Shown here piece after piece: positions 10,807 to 20,665 of a DNA stretch of 64,000 nt (positions are counted from its first letter, which is position 1; each line of letters starts with the position of its first letter). The translations under genes and the position numbers were made by a program. The DNA comes from Phytophthora colocasiae (taxonomy: Eukaryota; Oomycota; Peronosporomycetes; Peronosporales; Peronosporaceae), in contig JAGKQI010000099.1 in the NCBI GenBank assembly GCA_018806915.1, forward strand, positions 1,302,001-1,366,000, in the 5' to 3' direction. Under the pieces are notes generated by a model. That model saw only the letters and a list, made by a program, of their open reading frames with translations. It had not been told where the DNA came from and ran no database searches.

Positions 10807-11566
10807 TCAAGCGTCTGCAAAAGTTCCTGGCCAAGGGCGACTAGGACGGTCAGGATTGGAGACTCGATCCAATTTGTTGCACGAGTTGATATCACCCGAG
10901 AAGAACGGAGTCTCAGTCTGTTGTCAATAGCCAACACGGTGAGTAAAACTATTCTACCGGCACGAGTAAGGGAGATTAGCAGGAAGTACTGACCGTTGGG
11001 CACTGGAAGTTTAGCACATAAGGACATTTCCTCACCACGTCTTCGCAGATGGACAAACAAGTCCGATAGCGTCCTGAAGAGCCTTCAATACATGAAGATG
11101 CAGTCGATTTGCTTGTGGTCGTAAGTTTACTTGCAGTCGTCGAAGCTCCCATTGCGGTTGGAAACTCACACATGTCAGTGGAATACACGAGTTTCGTGGC
11201 ACCTCGATCCGTAGTGACCGTCTGCGATCCACACTTCTGGAACTTGATACTGCAGACCCAGTACTTGTACGCATCTCGACAGTCATCACACCCGTAGACG
11301 CTGTACTTTGCGTGACAACCGAACCGTTGCAGCACGATGTCCACGTTGCGGTAGTAGAACTCGGCCTTACTGTCGAATTTCGCCCCTAACGGATCGTCAC
11401 CATCCACCACTGCCATGTAATCCACCATGGAACAGAACGAGAGCGAATCCTTGGCAATGTAGCGGCACACAGGGTTTGCAGGTTCCTCCCCGTCGGTCAT
11501 TGCAAGCGTACATCTACGGGTGAACCACGCTATACCTGCAAGTAGAACTACAAGAACGCGCGACAT
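10807..11566 (-). CDS. Secreted cysteine-rich protein, Mid1/NALF-like
   Basis: Two exons: from 11566 (or in-frame ATG 11584) to 10994, then 10917-10807, joined by a 76-bp GT-AG intron; 227 residues from the inner start, 233 from the outer. MSRVLVVLLAGIAWFTRRCTLA is a signal peptide. Ignoring the intron gives a stop after FQCPTVSTSC, but the splice extends it naturally to CPTTETPFFSGDINSCNKLD and a stop at TFADA. About 14 cysteines are spread through the mature protein, including GCDDCRDAYKYWVC and CLSICEDVVRKCPY followed by FQCP and SCN. This CxxxCxxxxxxCP...C pattern resembles the cysteine-rich domain of Mid1/FAM155 (NALF) auxiliary subunits of Cch1/NALCN-type cation channels. That assignment is by pattern only; another frizzled-like extracellular domain is possible. 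Confidence 0.75.
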
Positions 11567-11683
11567 CTCGACTATTAATGACAAGAATGGTGCGAAACTG
11601 CTGGTATTTCACGGCAAATAGATTATTTATTTTGTGTCGGTTCCTATATATCTACAGGTTTTGCTTTGCTTTGACTACGCTGA

Positions 11684-11863
11684 TCATTGCCGGTAGGACG
11701 TGAGTCCTGGAGTTCGTTCTCCATTGACCTTCCGGTAGTGCGAGCGTAGTAGAGTTCCGATCACGAAGATGAATGGCGTGAGGATGGTATATACGAAGCG
11801 AACGAAGAGCGTCTCGCGGAGGTTGTAGTAGGCGTCCTTGGCTTGAAATACGTTGGGCATCAT
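11684..11863 (-). CDS. Small single-pass membrane protein (59 aa)
   Basis: Starts MMPNVFQAKDAYYNLRETLF and contains one strong hydrophobic segment (FVYTILTPFIFVIGTLL) followed by a basic tail RSHYRKVNGERTPGLTSYRQ. The frame stays open upstream of the two Met codons (PPTPKELKA) back to an AG acceptor-like CACAG at about 11912, so a 5' exon may exist that I could not locate. The size, single membrane span and positive C-terminus would suit a mitochondrial inner-membrane or ER small protein, but I recognise no family. Its start is isolated from other genes; the next annotated gene upstream is over 1.1 kb away. Confidence 0.5.
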   Translation of the reverse strand: MMPNVFQAKDAYYNLRETLFVRFVYTILTPFIFVIGTLLRSHYRKVNGERTPGLTSYRQ

Positions 11864-12992
11864 GGCTTTGAGTTCTTTTGGCGTTGGAGGGAAATTGGCA
11901 AGTGATGGCTGTGGTAGTCACAGTGTTCGTTATTTTTGTAGAACGGATTTATGTATGTGACACTGTCGATGGATCAATTTCAGCCAACAAAAACGAACCT
12001 ATTATCTGGAGTACCCGACTGATGTACTGGATAAGTAAGTGGAGGAGAAATAAGATCCGCTACTACACCCGACTGTAGCGGATTTGGTGGCACCGCATTT
12101 TCTGATACACTTGTAACGATCAAGTTGCGCCAGTCTCAGGCAACTTGAATTCATTCACGATACTGTGGGTGAAACGTGTACTTCAACTAAGTCGGCGTGC
12201 CTGCAGTGCTCATGGGTCATGAGTCATGGCAAATGCAATACCAGCATCGAATGCACTCACTAAAGTCCTTAGAGATCGATCGATTGGGATGTCTGTGATC
12301 GATCGATTGGGATGTCTGTGGAACCGAATGCCAGCATTCTAGGGCGAAATCTCCCTTTTGAAGGGGGAGGCCAGCCCTTGTCTGCGAATGCGTGGACACT
12401 ACGGATTTGGTCCATTCAACACCGGCCTTGACGGGAAGCGTTGGCTACGTCGGCCACCAGCTCCAAGAAAAACTGAGCTTGCATTACATATCTCCCATTC
12501 GAATTGGGCTATTTCGTGCAAGAACTCTGCTGCGATAGGCCATAGAGCACTGAGGACATCCTGCCATCGCAGTGCGGCATTTCACAAATCGAGCTCCTTG
12601 CCAGTCACGATCCATCAACGCTACTTCCGCCCGCCTCGCTGGAAAAAACGGCAAGGGCCGTCGTGTCAGTTCAATTCTGATGGTGCATCCAGGCGAATCA
12701 ACCCACTTGTTCCTAGTTGTCCTCCATCTGGAAACTGTGCGCGATCGGGCGACGTTGATTCGTGCAGGAAGCGCACCATGCGCCTTCAGAGAAGAGGCCG
12801 TTGTAAAAGCCGATTCAAAGCATCCGATCGCCTTCCGAGCATCCGTAGAGTCTGGTCGCCACCGCCAGAAAACCGGACTGTGCTGCCAAAGCGCTGATCC
12901 GATCACAGCCGGGAGATGTATGACAGTCCTCATTTCGCCTTACGACAGCGCAGACAGACCCAGTCCTCTCTTCGTAAAGCAGAACAGAAATT
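11864..12992. other. Intergenic, no gene seen
   Basis: 1.1 kb between the small membrane protein and the first temptin-like gene. ORFs here (for example 12358-12897) have no recognisable product and overlap others in competing frames. A 23-bp tandem duplication lies at 12274-12319. The last 70 bp contain a CCTCATTTCGCC stretch at about 12928 that could be the initiator of the following gene. Confidence 0.6.
12274..12319. repeat. Perfect 23-bp tandem duplication
   Basis: Two exact copies of a 23-bp unit beginning GATCGATCGATTGGGATG lie side by side in noncoding DNA. The internal GATCGATCGAT is self-complementary. Confidence 0.9.
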
Positions 12993-13484
12993 ATGGTGTC
13001 CTCCATTCAGATCGCCGTCGTCGCGGCCGCCTGCGTGCACACCGCGTACGCATACTCCAGCTACATGGAACTCATCCCGAACGGAGAAAACATCGGCAAG
13101 AAGCTGGGCCACACAGACTCAGGCTACACGGATTTCGGCACGCTCTTCTCAGATTCAGGAACTGAGTGGTCCAAGGTCTGCTCGGAGACGTGGCCTGGTG
13201 GTTCGGTCACGTGCGGTCAGGCACTGGGCGACCCGTGCTGCACCTGGAAGTCGGGTGACCCGGACTACCAATTGACGGAGCCCAACACAGACGGCACCAC
13301 GTGCGCCTCCAGCTCGACGGCCACTAGCGGAGCTGCCACTACCAGTGCCGCTGAAAGCACAGCCGCCAGTGGCACTGCGGAGACCACGGCTGCAAGCGGT
13401 ACCACCGACGATGCCACGACTCAGGCCAGCAACGCAACAGACAGCACAGCCGCCGTGACCGACTCGTCCGAGTACTGCGAGTAA
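12993..13484 (+). CDS. Temptin-like secreted protein (divergent member)
   Basis: Encodes 163 residues. MVSSIQIAVVAAACVHTAYA is a signal peptide, followed by a core of about 85 residues: YMELIPNGENIGKKLGHTD, then DFGTLFSDSGTEWSKVC, then CGQALGDPCCTWKSGDPDY and TTC. The order IPNG, GH, FG, W..C, LGDPCCxW matches the temptin domain known from a molluscan water-borne pheromone protein and found in many secreted eukaryotic proteins. The tail (about residue 105 on) is Thr/Ser/Ala-rich, probably O-glycosylated, and ends in SSEYCE rather than the basic GGC...FRH tail of the other members. It replaces the usual MTNGEAFGDP by VTCGQALGDP. It is the leftmost of eight related loci over 13 kb. Function in oomycetes is unknown to me; an apoplastic or cell-surface role is inference. 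Confidence 0.85.
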   Translation: MVSSIQIAVVAAACVHTAYAYSSYMELIPNGENIGKKLGHTDSGYTDFGTLFSDSGTEWSKVCSETWPGGSVTCGQALGDPCCTWKSGDPDYQLTEPNTDGTTCASSSTATSGAATTSAAESTAASGTAETTAASGTTDDATTQASNATDSTAAVTDSSEYCE

Positions 13485-14583
13485 GCTATTGGGGGTCGGC
13501 TCTATCTTCCCACTACGTTCTAGACGACGAGGGCTACTGCGTCCTCGTCAACGCGATCACTGCTAGATGTCGTCCGGACTTCGCGCCGCTAGGTATTAGT
13601 GTCTGCGTAGCGGTATGAAATTGAGCTGCCCGCCCGCTTTTTGGTGTGTTAACAAGTATAAGTAGTTGCGTTGAGCTTATTGTACACGTCATTGTTGTTG
13701 TTAAACGGCGAGAGGGGTAGCAGAAGCCATACTTGTGGGGAAGTGATGCTCATAGCTACTACAGTACATGTATTACGCTACATGTAGCACAAACACCTCG
13801 TGAGGACAAATCACGTGCATCTCGGTGAACGAGTTCCGACACAGTACTTACAAGTGGCAAGGTTGCAACCGCGAGACCGAGCTCTCTGCTACATAACGGT
13901 TGCATGGAAAGTTGTCCAAAAGCATGCTCAAAACCTATCTACAGTACTCTTTAGAACTCGCACTGCGAGCCTCGCAGTAAAATCTTTCCTTGCGTCTGCA
14001 TTTGCTCGCTTCGGAGGTGAAACTTTTCACGATTATCAAAATGCTTGGTGCTTCAGCTGGAATTTTGATTGTGGCGTTCGGAAGCTCCGTGTCGAGATGG
14101 TGACTGGCGTTTTTGCACTGTTCGAAGCGTGACTTCGCGTGAAAAGCTCATCTGGATGATCTGCCTGCGTCCTGCTGCCCAAGAGTCCTCGGCGACGATG
14201 CAACGCAAGCTCAAACGGATATCACGCCGGACAAGGAGACGTGTCTGTCACGAGCTTTATCGCCCTGTACATGCAGGTTTAATCCTACTTAATATGCATT
14301 TGGTTGTCATGAGTTTCGTTCTCGAACGGTAAAAGCTGCAGCTTACACGACGACATTCTCTTCTCGTTGACAACGAGGGACCAAGTTCTCCGGTTCCAAC
14401 TGGTGTTTGTGGCATACAAACCCCCAGTCGTTCACGGCACAAATCCCATCCCAAGATGCTCACAATTCCACGCTGATGGAGGGACCATTTGCGCTGGCAT
14501 ACAATTGCATTCGCTAGACGCTCTCTGCGACGTATTCACTTCCTAATCTACGCAACGGATTATCGGCGTCGATCTCTAAAATT
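13485..14583. other. Intergenic, no gene seen
   Basis: 1.1 kb with only short, unrecognised ORFs. Two copies of the palindrome TACATGTA occur at 13765 and 13779. The stretch just upstream of 14584 (GTATTCACTTCCTAATC, about 14530) may be the initiator of the next gene. Confidence 0.55.
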
Positions 14584-15366
14584 ATGGTAGCTCTGAACTT
14601 CTTTCGAGCCGCGGCCTTCGCTGCGCTAGTTGCATGCGTCGCCATCTCGGACGCCAGCACTTCGCGTCAATTAGGCCAAGACACTACTGCGACCAAGGCA
14701 CCGCTGTCCGAAACGTTTTCGGATTTATCAGCTATGGGATCCGATGAAGCGGGAACGGTGAAGCCGTTCACAGGTGCCGACGACAGCGCTAGTGACGAAA
14801 CAGGGAGTTCAACCGCCTCGAAAACGACGAAGAAAGACACTGCTGAGTCCTCCAGTGGCGGTGAGACGGAAAGCAGTGCTGTGTCTTCCTCCAGTAGCGA
14901 GACGGAATCAAGTTTTACGTCGTCTTCCAGCGGTGAAACTTCTGCGACGACGTCTAGTGGTGAGACTGGGGACAGCTCAAAGACCTCCAGCAAGAAGTCG
15001 AAGAAGGGCGAGGACAGTCCGACTTCCTCAGGTGGTGATGTTACACAGGGCGCGTCGTCCTCCAGTGGTGATGTCACTCAAGGAGCTTCGTCGTCCAGCG
15101 GTAACGTCAAGCAGGAGGATGACGAAGACGATGACAACGCAGCAGCCAATATGACCAAGGCCCAACGAGAGTCGGCGAAGGAAGCTCGACACAAGGCGCA
15201 GGCTGAGCGAAAGGCCAAGCGCGACGCCAAAAAGGCAGAGTGGCGGAAGATTAAGGCACAGCAGAAGGCAGAGAGGAAGGCCGCCAAGGAGAGAGCCAAG
15301 TCGGACAAAAGCGCTATTCAATCAGCGGCAGGTTCTCTTAACTCGACCGACACGACGCAGCAGTGA
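14584..15366 (+). CDS. Secreted Ser/Thr-rich protein with a basic helical C-terminus
   Basis: Encodes 260 residues. MVALNFFRAAAFAALVACVAIS is a signal peptide. Residues about 70-185 are dominated by short Ser-Gly-Glu-Thr repeats (SSSGETSAT, GDVTQGASSSS twice), typical of an O-glycosylated extended stalk. Residues about 195-245 switch to an Ala/Lys/Arg/Glu-rich sequence (KAQRESAKEARHKAQAERK and similar), which should form one long charged helix. The acidic patch EDDEDDDN separates the two. There is no cysteine-rich core, so it is not a temptin-family member although it lies inside that cluster. I recognise no family; the composition suggests a cell-wall or extracellular matrix protein, as inference. 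Confidence 0.72.
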   Translation: MVALNFFRAAAFAALVACVAISDASTSRQLGQDTTATKAPLSETFSDLSAMGSDEAGTVKPFTGADDSASDETGSSTASKTTKKDTAESSSGGETESSAVSSSSSETESSFTSSSSGETSATTSSGETGDSSKTSSKKSKKGEDSPTSSGGDVTQGASSSSGDVTQGASSSSGNVKQEDDEDDDNAAANMTKAQRESAKEARHKAQAERKAKRDAKKAEWRKIKAQQKAERKAAKERAKSDKSAIQSAAGSLNSTDTTQQ

Positions 15367-15599
15367 TCGCTCCGCCTGAACGTTAGTGAGTGATAATGTT
15401 GTAAGCAAAAGTGTAAATGTAGTAAGGTGAATGCGATTTGATTCACGACAAAGAATAACACACAACGCTTTTGTCCCCTACGTTTTCAGACACAACTACA
15501 ACACACTACAGTACTTAGGTCCCCTTCAATCCCTTCAATGCATCAACAACGAACATACCGCGCAACCAGAAGTGCTTGGGGCCACCGCCGTGTCTTCCA

Positions 15600-16049
15600 C
15601 AGCGGTGGGGCTTCACCTAGGACGAGGAAACCAGGTACTCGAATTGTCAGAACCCTCGGGTTTGGACTCCGAAGGCACTGGATCTGTTGCCCGTGGCGTT
15701 GGTGAGAGGAGCCTCAGCTGCTGGCGATGGAGTAGGGCATCCGTTTCAGTCAACCCAGCTGAAAAACTAGCGTAACCAGTGGAAGGCCCGCTAGATACGC
15801 ACACAGTAGTCTTGGTGGGCGACGTTGTGAAAGCCCGTGCAGCACGGGCCACCAAACGCCTTGCCGTTGGTCATTGATGAACCGGGGGAACGTCGTAGTG
15901 CAGAAATCGGTGCACCACGAAATCAGTGTACTGTGTACTTGGAGCTGTCTTTGTCAGGATGTCCGTCCTGTGAGAAGGAGCTTCCGTTGGGGAGCCCGTT
16001 CAGGTATGATACTTGGCGAGGCCCATAACAGAGTCGAAGGAGTCTTCAT
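15600..16049 (-). pseudogene. Decayed temptin-like gene
   Basis: Minus-strand sequence from ATG at 16049 shows clear similarity to the copies at 18.5-19.1 and 20.0-20.7 kb (segments matching the signal peptide end, the PNGS...LGHPDKDSSKY region, the SMTNG...DP region and the TKTTV stretch), but the reading frame shifts several times and the block encoding the TWKKGGTPD part is deleted. No ORF spans it. The 5' flank also resembles that of the 19.1-kb copy (CTTCATTTCGATG on the plus strand). It is a relic of an additional family member in inverted orientation. Confidence 0.75.
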
Positions 16050-17536
16050 TTCGATGAAGCAGTGGCTTTGAGTTTCAAGGCATGTCTATCGTGTCCTGAG
16101 GCGAGTGCTGAGTTGATGCTGTTGAAATGGGTCGTTCCTGGCGCAGGTGAACCACCGGATTTTGTTGAAAACTTGAGTTAAGGTGCTAGAACTAGATGTA
16201 GCAGGACGTATCGCCCACCTGGAATCCATTCACTGAAAAGTAAGCGAATACCGCCAATTGAGAGATTGTGCTTACGCCTTCTCTACTCCGGATTTTATCT
16301 TGAGCCGGGGTTCGTTACGGGGTTTCAGGGCAATACGGTCGGTCTGTAGGTTGTCGACTTGTGAGCTTGTTTTTAAAATGCAGCAAGGTCGATGAGTGAG
16401 GCATTAAACACAGGATTTTATTGTACATGTTGTTCTGCTTGCGGGTCGAGTCTTGAGGGGGTTCACTGCATGGTAAGTTATCATTGATACTGTAGCCCAA
16501 TTGGTAAAGTCTTGATAACGCTGCGGATATATCCCCCCGCACATGTCGCTGCCCATAGACTTGAATCTGAGGCGCAAGTATTCTACAACACGGTACAAAC
16601 ACATACCGTACGATCGGCATTGTCAGGAAACCATAGGTATAACGCATTCCTGGAAACCATCAGCATTGAACCAGGAACTGCGCGTTCAGTATCCATCTCA
16701 CAGACCTCCTCTTTACGTTGCCTCAGCTACATGAAGATGCGCCGTAAAGTGTCGGGCTGCAGCATTGCGGTGCATGCACATGTATTCTTTCAAATTGTAT
16801 TTACCTGTACTCCGTGACTTGTTAATATGGAAACTGGATTAAGTATCGACATTGATGACACGCTGCAAAGGCGTAACGTGCAACCCCACGAACATCCACA
16901 TACGTAGAGGCCCTACATGACCGTGAAGACGACGGGGCATGTCTCCCCAACAAACCATGCTTTCGAAACGTTGTTTGCCGAAGACCTGAGTTGTTGGTTA
17001 AAGGGAAAGGGGAATTGATCCTGGGCTTGCCCGCCCTTACATGTCTGTAAATCAGTCGATAGGGCTGCTGGCAACAAATTAATGTCTAATCTGTGCCAAC
17101 TCAAGAATACGGTCATCGCACAAGCATCGTAGTTTGACAGAGCAAGCTAGGTGTCGATAATAGCGTAAGGTTTAAACTGCACTTGCACCTCGCAATGTCG
17201 AATTCTGGTGGTCCCACAGCTTGGTTCAAACCCAAGTGCAATGTAACATTGGATCCGACGCTTTCAATCTCAACATCCGGTCGTTTGTGGCCCGGCTGAA
17301 TCCACAGAAAGCCCCCTGTCGATTGAAGATCCCATCGCAATTGAGTTCCTATCCATGGGACTCTGCTCTGAGGTGATTCACCTCAGGTTTCCCTAGGCGA
17401 TACACAACAGAGCAGGCAGCTTGTAAGCGAAGGAGTCACCATCCGACAACGGATCCGTAGTAGCAGCACGACGTCCGTGAGTCGCAACTCACGATGTACA
17501 AGCAGGAAAACAGGAATCCCGTGCGCCGTTCTCATT
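16050..17536. other. Intergenic, no gene seen
   Basis: 1.5 kb without a supported gene. ORFs of up to 110 codons on both strands carry no recognisable motif and have no initiator or homolog within the window. No inverted or direct repeats were obvious by eye. Confidence 0.5.
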
Positions 17537-17552
17537 GTCATTCTGCAATTTG
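17537..17552 (+). promoter_or_regulatory. Oomycete core promoter (initiator plus flanking element)
   Basis: GTCATTCTGCAATTTG matches the oomycete initiator plus flanking promoter region consensus (roughly TCATTYYNCAWTTT). It lies 63 bp upstream of the ATG at 17615, and the same sequence is present upstream of the paralog at 22347. Confidence 0.7.
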
Positions 17553-17614
17553 CCTTGGACCACCAAAACAGCTCCCCAGTTCCACAGCATTCTTTTCAGA
17601 TCAGACTATTCACC

Positions 17615-18283
17615 ATGAAGACGTACGCTGCTCTCGCTGCTTCTGCCCTTATCATGGCCGCCACGATGGACTCGGCCAACGCCATGGCCTCGTACCTCGA
17701 GGAACTCCCGAACGGCAGCTTGTTCGCACAGGACCTGGGTCACCCTGACAAGGACAGCTCCAAGTTCACCAAGTTCGGCACGGCTTTCGGCGCTGTGTCC
17801 CACACGTGGACGGCCGAGTTCTGCAAGGCCACGTTCCCCGGTGCTTCGATGACGAACGGTGAGGCTTTCGGCGACCCGTGTTGCACGTGGAAGAAGGGCG
17901 GCAAGCCGGACTTCACTGTGACGGCTTTCACAACGACTCCCGGCAAGGCTACGACGTGCGCTGCTGGTGGCAGTGCCGCTGGCGGCAGTGCTGCTGGCGG
18001 TTCTTCGGCTGAGACTCCTTCTACTGGTTCTTCGGCTGAGACTCCCTCGACTGGTTCTTCGGCTGAGACCCCTTCGACCGGATCGTCCGCCGAGACCCCT
18101 TCGACTGACACAGGTTCGGGAGCTGAGACGCCTTCGACGGAGCAGAGTTCGGGTACTGAGGACAGCTCCTCTGCTACACCCCCTGCTACCGGCGGTTCTT
18201 CGACTGGCGGTGGTTGGGGCACTCCCCCTGCTACGGGCGGCGGTGGCTGCGGTGTCCGTCGTGCCCGCAAGTTCCGTCACTAA
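17615..18283 (+). CDS. Temptin-like secreted protein, copy 1 of the inverted duplication
   Basis: Encodes 222 residues from MKTYAALAASALIMAATMDS; a longer in-frame ORF from 17477 is upstream of the promoter element and is not used. After the signal peptide comes the core YLEELPNGSLFAQDLGHPDK, FGTAFGAVSHTWTAEFCKAT, SMTNGEAFGDPCCTWKKGGK and an end at TTC. The tail has GSSAETPST repeats (27-bp units, about 17998-18110), then SSTGGGWGTPPATGGGGCG and the basic end VRRARKFRH. Almost identical in the core to the gene at 21475-22347, including promoter and 3' flank, which identifies the two as inverted duplicates. Probably secreted and heavily O-glycosylated; molecular function unknown. Confidence 0.88.
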   Translation: MKTYAALAASALIMAATMDSANAMASYLEELPNGSLFAQDLGHPDKDSSKFTKFGTAFGAVSHTWTAEFCKATFPGASMTNGEAFGDPCCTWKKGGKPDFTVTAFTTTPGKATTCAAGGSAAGGSAAGGSSAETPSTGSSAETPSTGSSAETPSTGSSAETPSTDTGSGAETPSTEQSSGTEDSSSATPPATGGSSTGGGWGTPPATGGGGCGVRRARKFRH

Positions 18284-18511
18284 GCGGTGGACGATTGTGT
18301 CAGGAGGTCAGTGAGTGGTGTATGTTGTTTTACAGAGATCAGAGCGAAAGAAGTCTCTGGACGTTGTCGTAGTATAAGTAGGTGTTGTCTAATAGACAAA
18401 CTGGAAAACTTTTACTTGACTTGTTAGCTGTGCTCCCTTCGGCGATTCGATTCATATTTTTCACTAAAATGATTGGATCCAGGTTGTCAGGTTACTGTAT
18501 CAACACGATGT

Positions 18512-19100
18512 CTAGTGCCGGAAGTGACGGTAAGATTGGTGGGGGCTGTCCGATTTAACTCCACAGCCTCCTGAAGTCGGGCTCTCTGTGATGGAGGGAT
18601 CCGTAACAACGGGAGGTTCAGTAGTCGACGGTGCATGCGTGTAAGCAGGCAGCGCTGGGGCTGTCGTAGATGGAGCTACTGTCGCGGGTATGATAGTAAC
18701 AGGCGTCTCCGTTGCAGGTGGGGCTGTAGTAGGAGATTCAGTGGTTGGACTCTCGGCAGTTGATTCGCATACTGTAGCCTTGGTGGGCGACGTTGTGAAA
18801 GCCGTCACCGTAGCGTCCGGGGTGCCGCCCTTCTTCCACGTGCAGCACGGGTCACCGAACGCCTCGCCGTTGGTCATCGATGAACCGGGGAACGTCTTGG
18901 CACAGAAGTCAGCGGACCACATCAGCGAACGCCGTTGCGAAGTCCGTATACTTGGAGCTGTCTTTGTCGGGGTGTCCGAGTTCCTGTGAGAAGGAGCTTC
19001 CGTTGGGGAGTTCGTCCAGGTACTTGGCGAGACCCATGACCGAGTCGAACGTGGACGCGATGATGAGGGTGGTGAAGGTGAAAGCAAGGGAGATCTTCAT
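18512..19100 (-). pseudogene. Temptin-like gene disrupted by an apparent 11-bp deletion
   Basis: The frame from ATG 19100 reads MKISLAFTFTTLIIASTFDS through LDELPNGSSFSQELGHPDKD and ATAFADV, then shifts; the second half (SADFCAKTFPGSSMTNGEAF, DPCCTWKKGGTPD, Pro/Thr tail, GGCGVKSDSPHQSYRHFRH) is open in another frame. Comparison with the intact paralog at 20012-20665 shows that 11 bases between GCTGATG and TGGTCCGC (about 18920) are missing here, enough to cause the shift. The rest is well preserved, so inactivation looks recent, or it is an assembly error. A single short intron cannot restore the lost residues in frame. The flanking 3' tail keeps the family's C-terminal GGC and FRH signature. 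Confidence 0.8.
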
Positions 19101-19967
19101 TTCGATGGAGTTGTTTAGTGGTTGTGCTTGGCGAGTCGAATTGGGTAGTGATGTCGCTCACAAATGCCTGCCAGACATTTGCTGGCATCATGCCGGGATC
19201 GATGGAACCGACAGGCTTAGTGTTGTGTGGAGTTTACTGTCGTGCACCGCCTCGAAAAAGAATCGACGCTGCTGAACGCAGGGGACGCGGGGCACTTATC
19301 GCCATGAAGACGACCGCCCGTTCCGGCCCCATTTCGAAGCGGTTATCTGCCAGACCAACGGAATGGCAGCTCCAAGTTCAGAGCAGAGTTGACGTTGAGT
19401 TGGGCGTCCTCACGGTGACTGTCCAGCATTGATGTTGAAGAGTCGAGTCTTTCGGTGCAAACGGCTGGCACAAACGCACCGCTTCTGCGGCTGATGGACG
19501 CCCCCGTTGCTTGGCACCGCACCACCGGGCCACCAGCGCAAAGGCAAAAGGTCAGCGACCGACGATAGGGAACTTTAGCGTGTTCTCGCTCGGGGCAGAC
19601 AGCATCTGTGCGGAACGCACCCGAGCAGCCGTCGCTGTCGACGGAGTCTCCATTGCAGGCCAGACCACCAGAATGGAGACTTTGTCAGTCGACAGGCTGA
19701 GCAGATGCTGTCGCGGAACGACAGCCGACACAGTTAACACAACGGATTCCGTTGGTTCGACCCAAACCGACCAGGCAACTTCATCGATCGCTAACCGCGG
19801 TGGTGCCCACATGGTTGTGAAATCATCCATCCAACCTTTACCAGTCGCACCGGTGGATCCTCTCGAACCCCGCTGTTAGACACCGCTGCTGTAGTCGACT
19901 CCTTCTAGGCAGCACCTGTGCGTTCCTAAAACTTCCTTATCCTAGTGAATCCGCTTCGAACAGTGAA
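19101..19967. other. Spacer at the axis of the inverted duplication; no gene seen
   Basis: 0.9 kb between the two head-to-head copies. ORFs at 19511-19879 (+) and 19552-19830 (-) overlap each other and have no recognisable product. Confidence 0.5.
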
Positions 19968-19983
19968 GCTCATTCTCCAATTT
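19968..19983 (+). promoter_or_regulatory. Oomycete core promoter, full consensus match
   Basis: GCTCATTCTCCAATTT fits the reported oomycete core promoter GCTCATTYYNCAWTTT at every position and lies 29 bp upstream of the ATG at 20012, the distance expected for a transcription start. Confidence 0.8.
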
Positions 19984-20011
19984 GCTTTCCACCAGCAATA
20001 ACAGCATCATA

Positions 20012-20665
20012 ATGAAGACCTGCGTCGCTTTCGCCTTCACCACCCTCATCGTCGCGTCCACGTTCGACTCGGTCATGGGTCTCGCCAAGTACCTGGACGA
20101 ACTCCCCAACGGAAGCTCCTTCTCACAGGAACTCGGACACCCCGACAAAGACAGCTCCAAGTATACGGACTTCGCAACGGCGTTCGCCGATGCAGGACAT
20201 GCGTGGTCCGCTGAATTCTGTGCCAAGACGTTCCCCGGTTCATCGATGACCAACGGCGAGGCGTTTGGTGACCCGTGCTGCACGTGGAAGAAGGGCGGCA
20301 CCCCGGACGCTACGGTGACGGCTTTCACGACGACCCCCACCAAAGCCACCACTTGCGCATCCACCAGCCAGACTTCGACCGCTTCGTCCACTGCAACATC
20401 GACGGCTGCATCGAGCGCTGGCAGCTCAACGAGCCAAACTTCCACGGCTTCGTCTACTGCCGCTTCGAGCGCAGGTAGCTCGACGACCCCCACAACGACA
20501 GACGCACCAGCTACGACGGATGCCCCAGCTGTGACGGAAGCTCCTGCTGCTACGGACGCGCCGGCTTCAACCACCTCTCCTTCTGCTCCATCGGGTGGGT
20601 GCGCTGCTAAGGGTGGTGCTGGCGGCAAGGGTCCCGGCAAGGGCAGCTACAGATTCCGCCATTAA
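20012..20665 (+). CDS. Temptin-like secreted protein, intact copy 3
   Basis: Encodes 217 residues from MKTCVAFAFTTLIVASTFDS; an ATG 30 bp upstream (19982) overlaps the promoter element and is unlikely. Core: YLDELPNGSSFSQELGHPDK, FATAFADAGHAWSAEFCAKT, SMTNGEAFGDPCCTWKKGGT, ending TTC. Tail: alternating Ser/Thr/Ala stretches (two copies of STSQTSTASSTA), then TDAPA-type repeats, then GGCAAKGGAGGKGPGKGSYR and FRH. It is the intact inverted partner of the broken gene at 18512-19100. Conserved cysteines are one after W (EFC), the CC pair, one in TTC and one near the C-terminus. Confidence 0.88.
   Translation: MKTCVAFAFTTLIVASTFDSVMGLAKYLDELPNGSSFSQELGHPDKDSSKYTDFATAFADAGHAWSAEFCAKTFPGSSMTNGEAFGDPCCTWKKGGTPDATVTAFTTTPTKATTCASTSQTSTASSTATSTAASSAGSSTSQTSTASSTAASSAGSSTTPTTTDAPATTDAPAVTEAPAATDAPASTTSPSAPSGGCAAKGGAGGKGPGKGSYRFRH

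Noticed and set aside
12358..12897. 179-codon ORF before the temptin cluster
   Set aside because: Competes with overlapping ORFs on both strands, Arg/Pro/Ser-rich, no initiator or family motif.
14667..15321. Antisense Ser/Leu-rich ORFs over the 14584-15366 gene
   Set aside because: Low-complexity shadows of the Ser- and Lys-rich coding sequence.
17740..18270. Long antisense ORFs over the temptin-like genes (17606-18280, 17740-18270, 21488-22222)
   Set aside because: They mirror the repetitive coding tails on the opposite strand and occur because of biased codon composition.
19511..19879. 122-codon ORF at the palindrome axis with an overlapping 92-codon antisense ORF
   Set aside because: Neither has a family motif or promoter, and they exclude each other.
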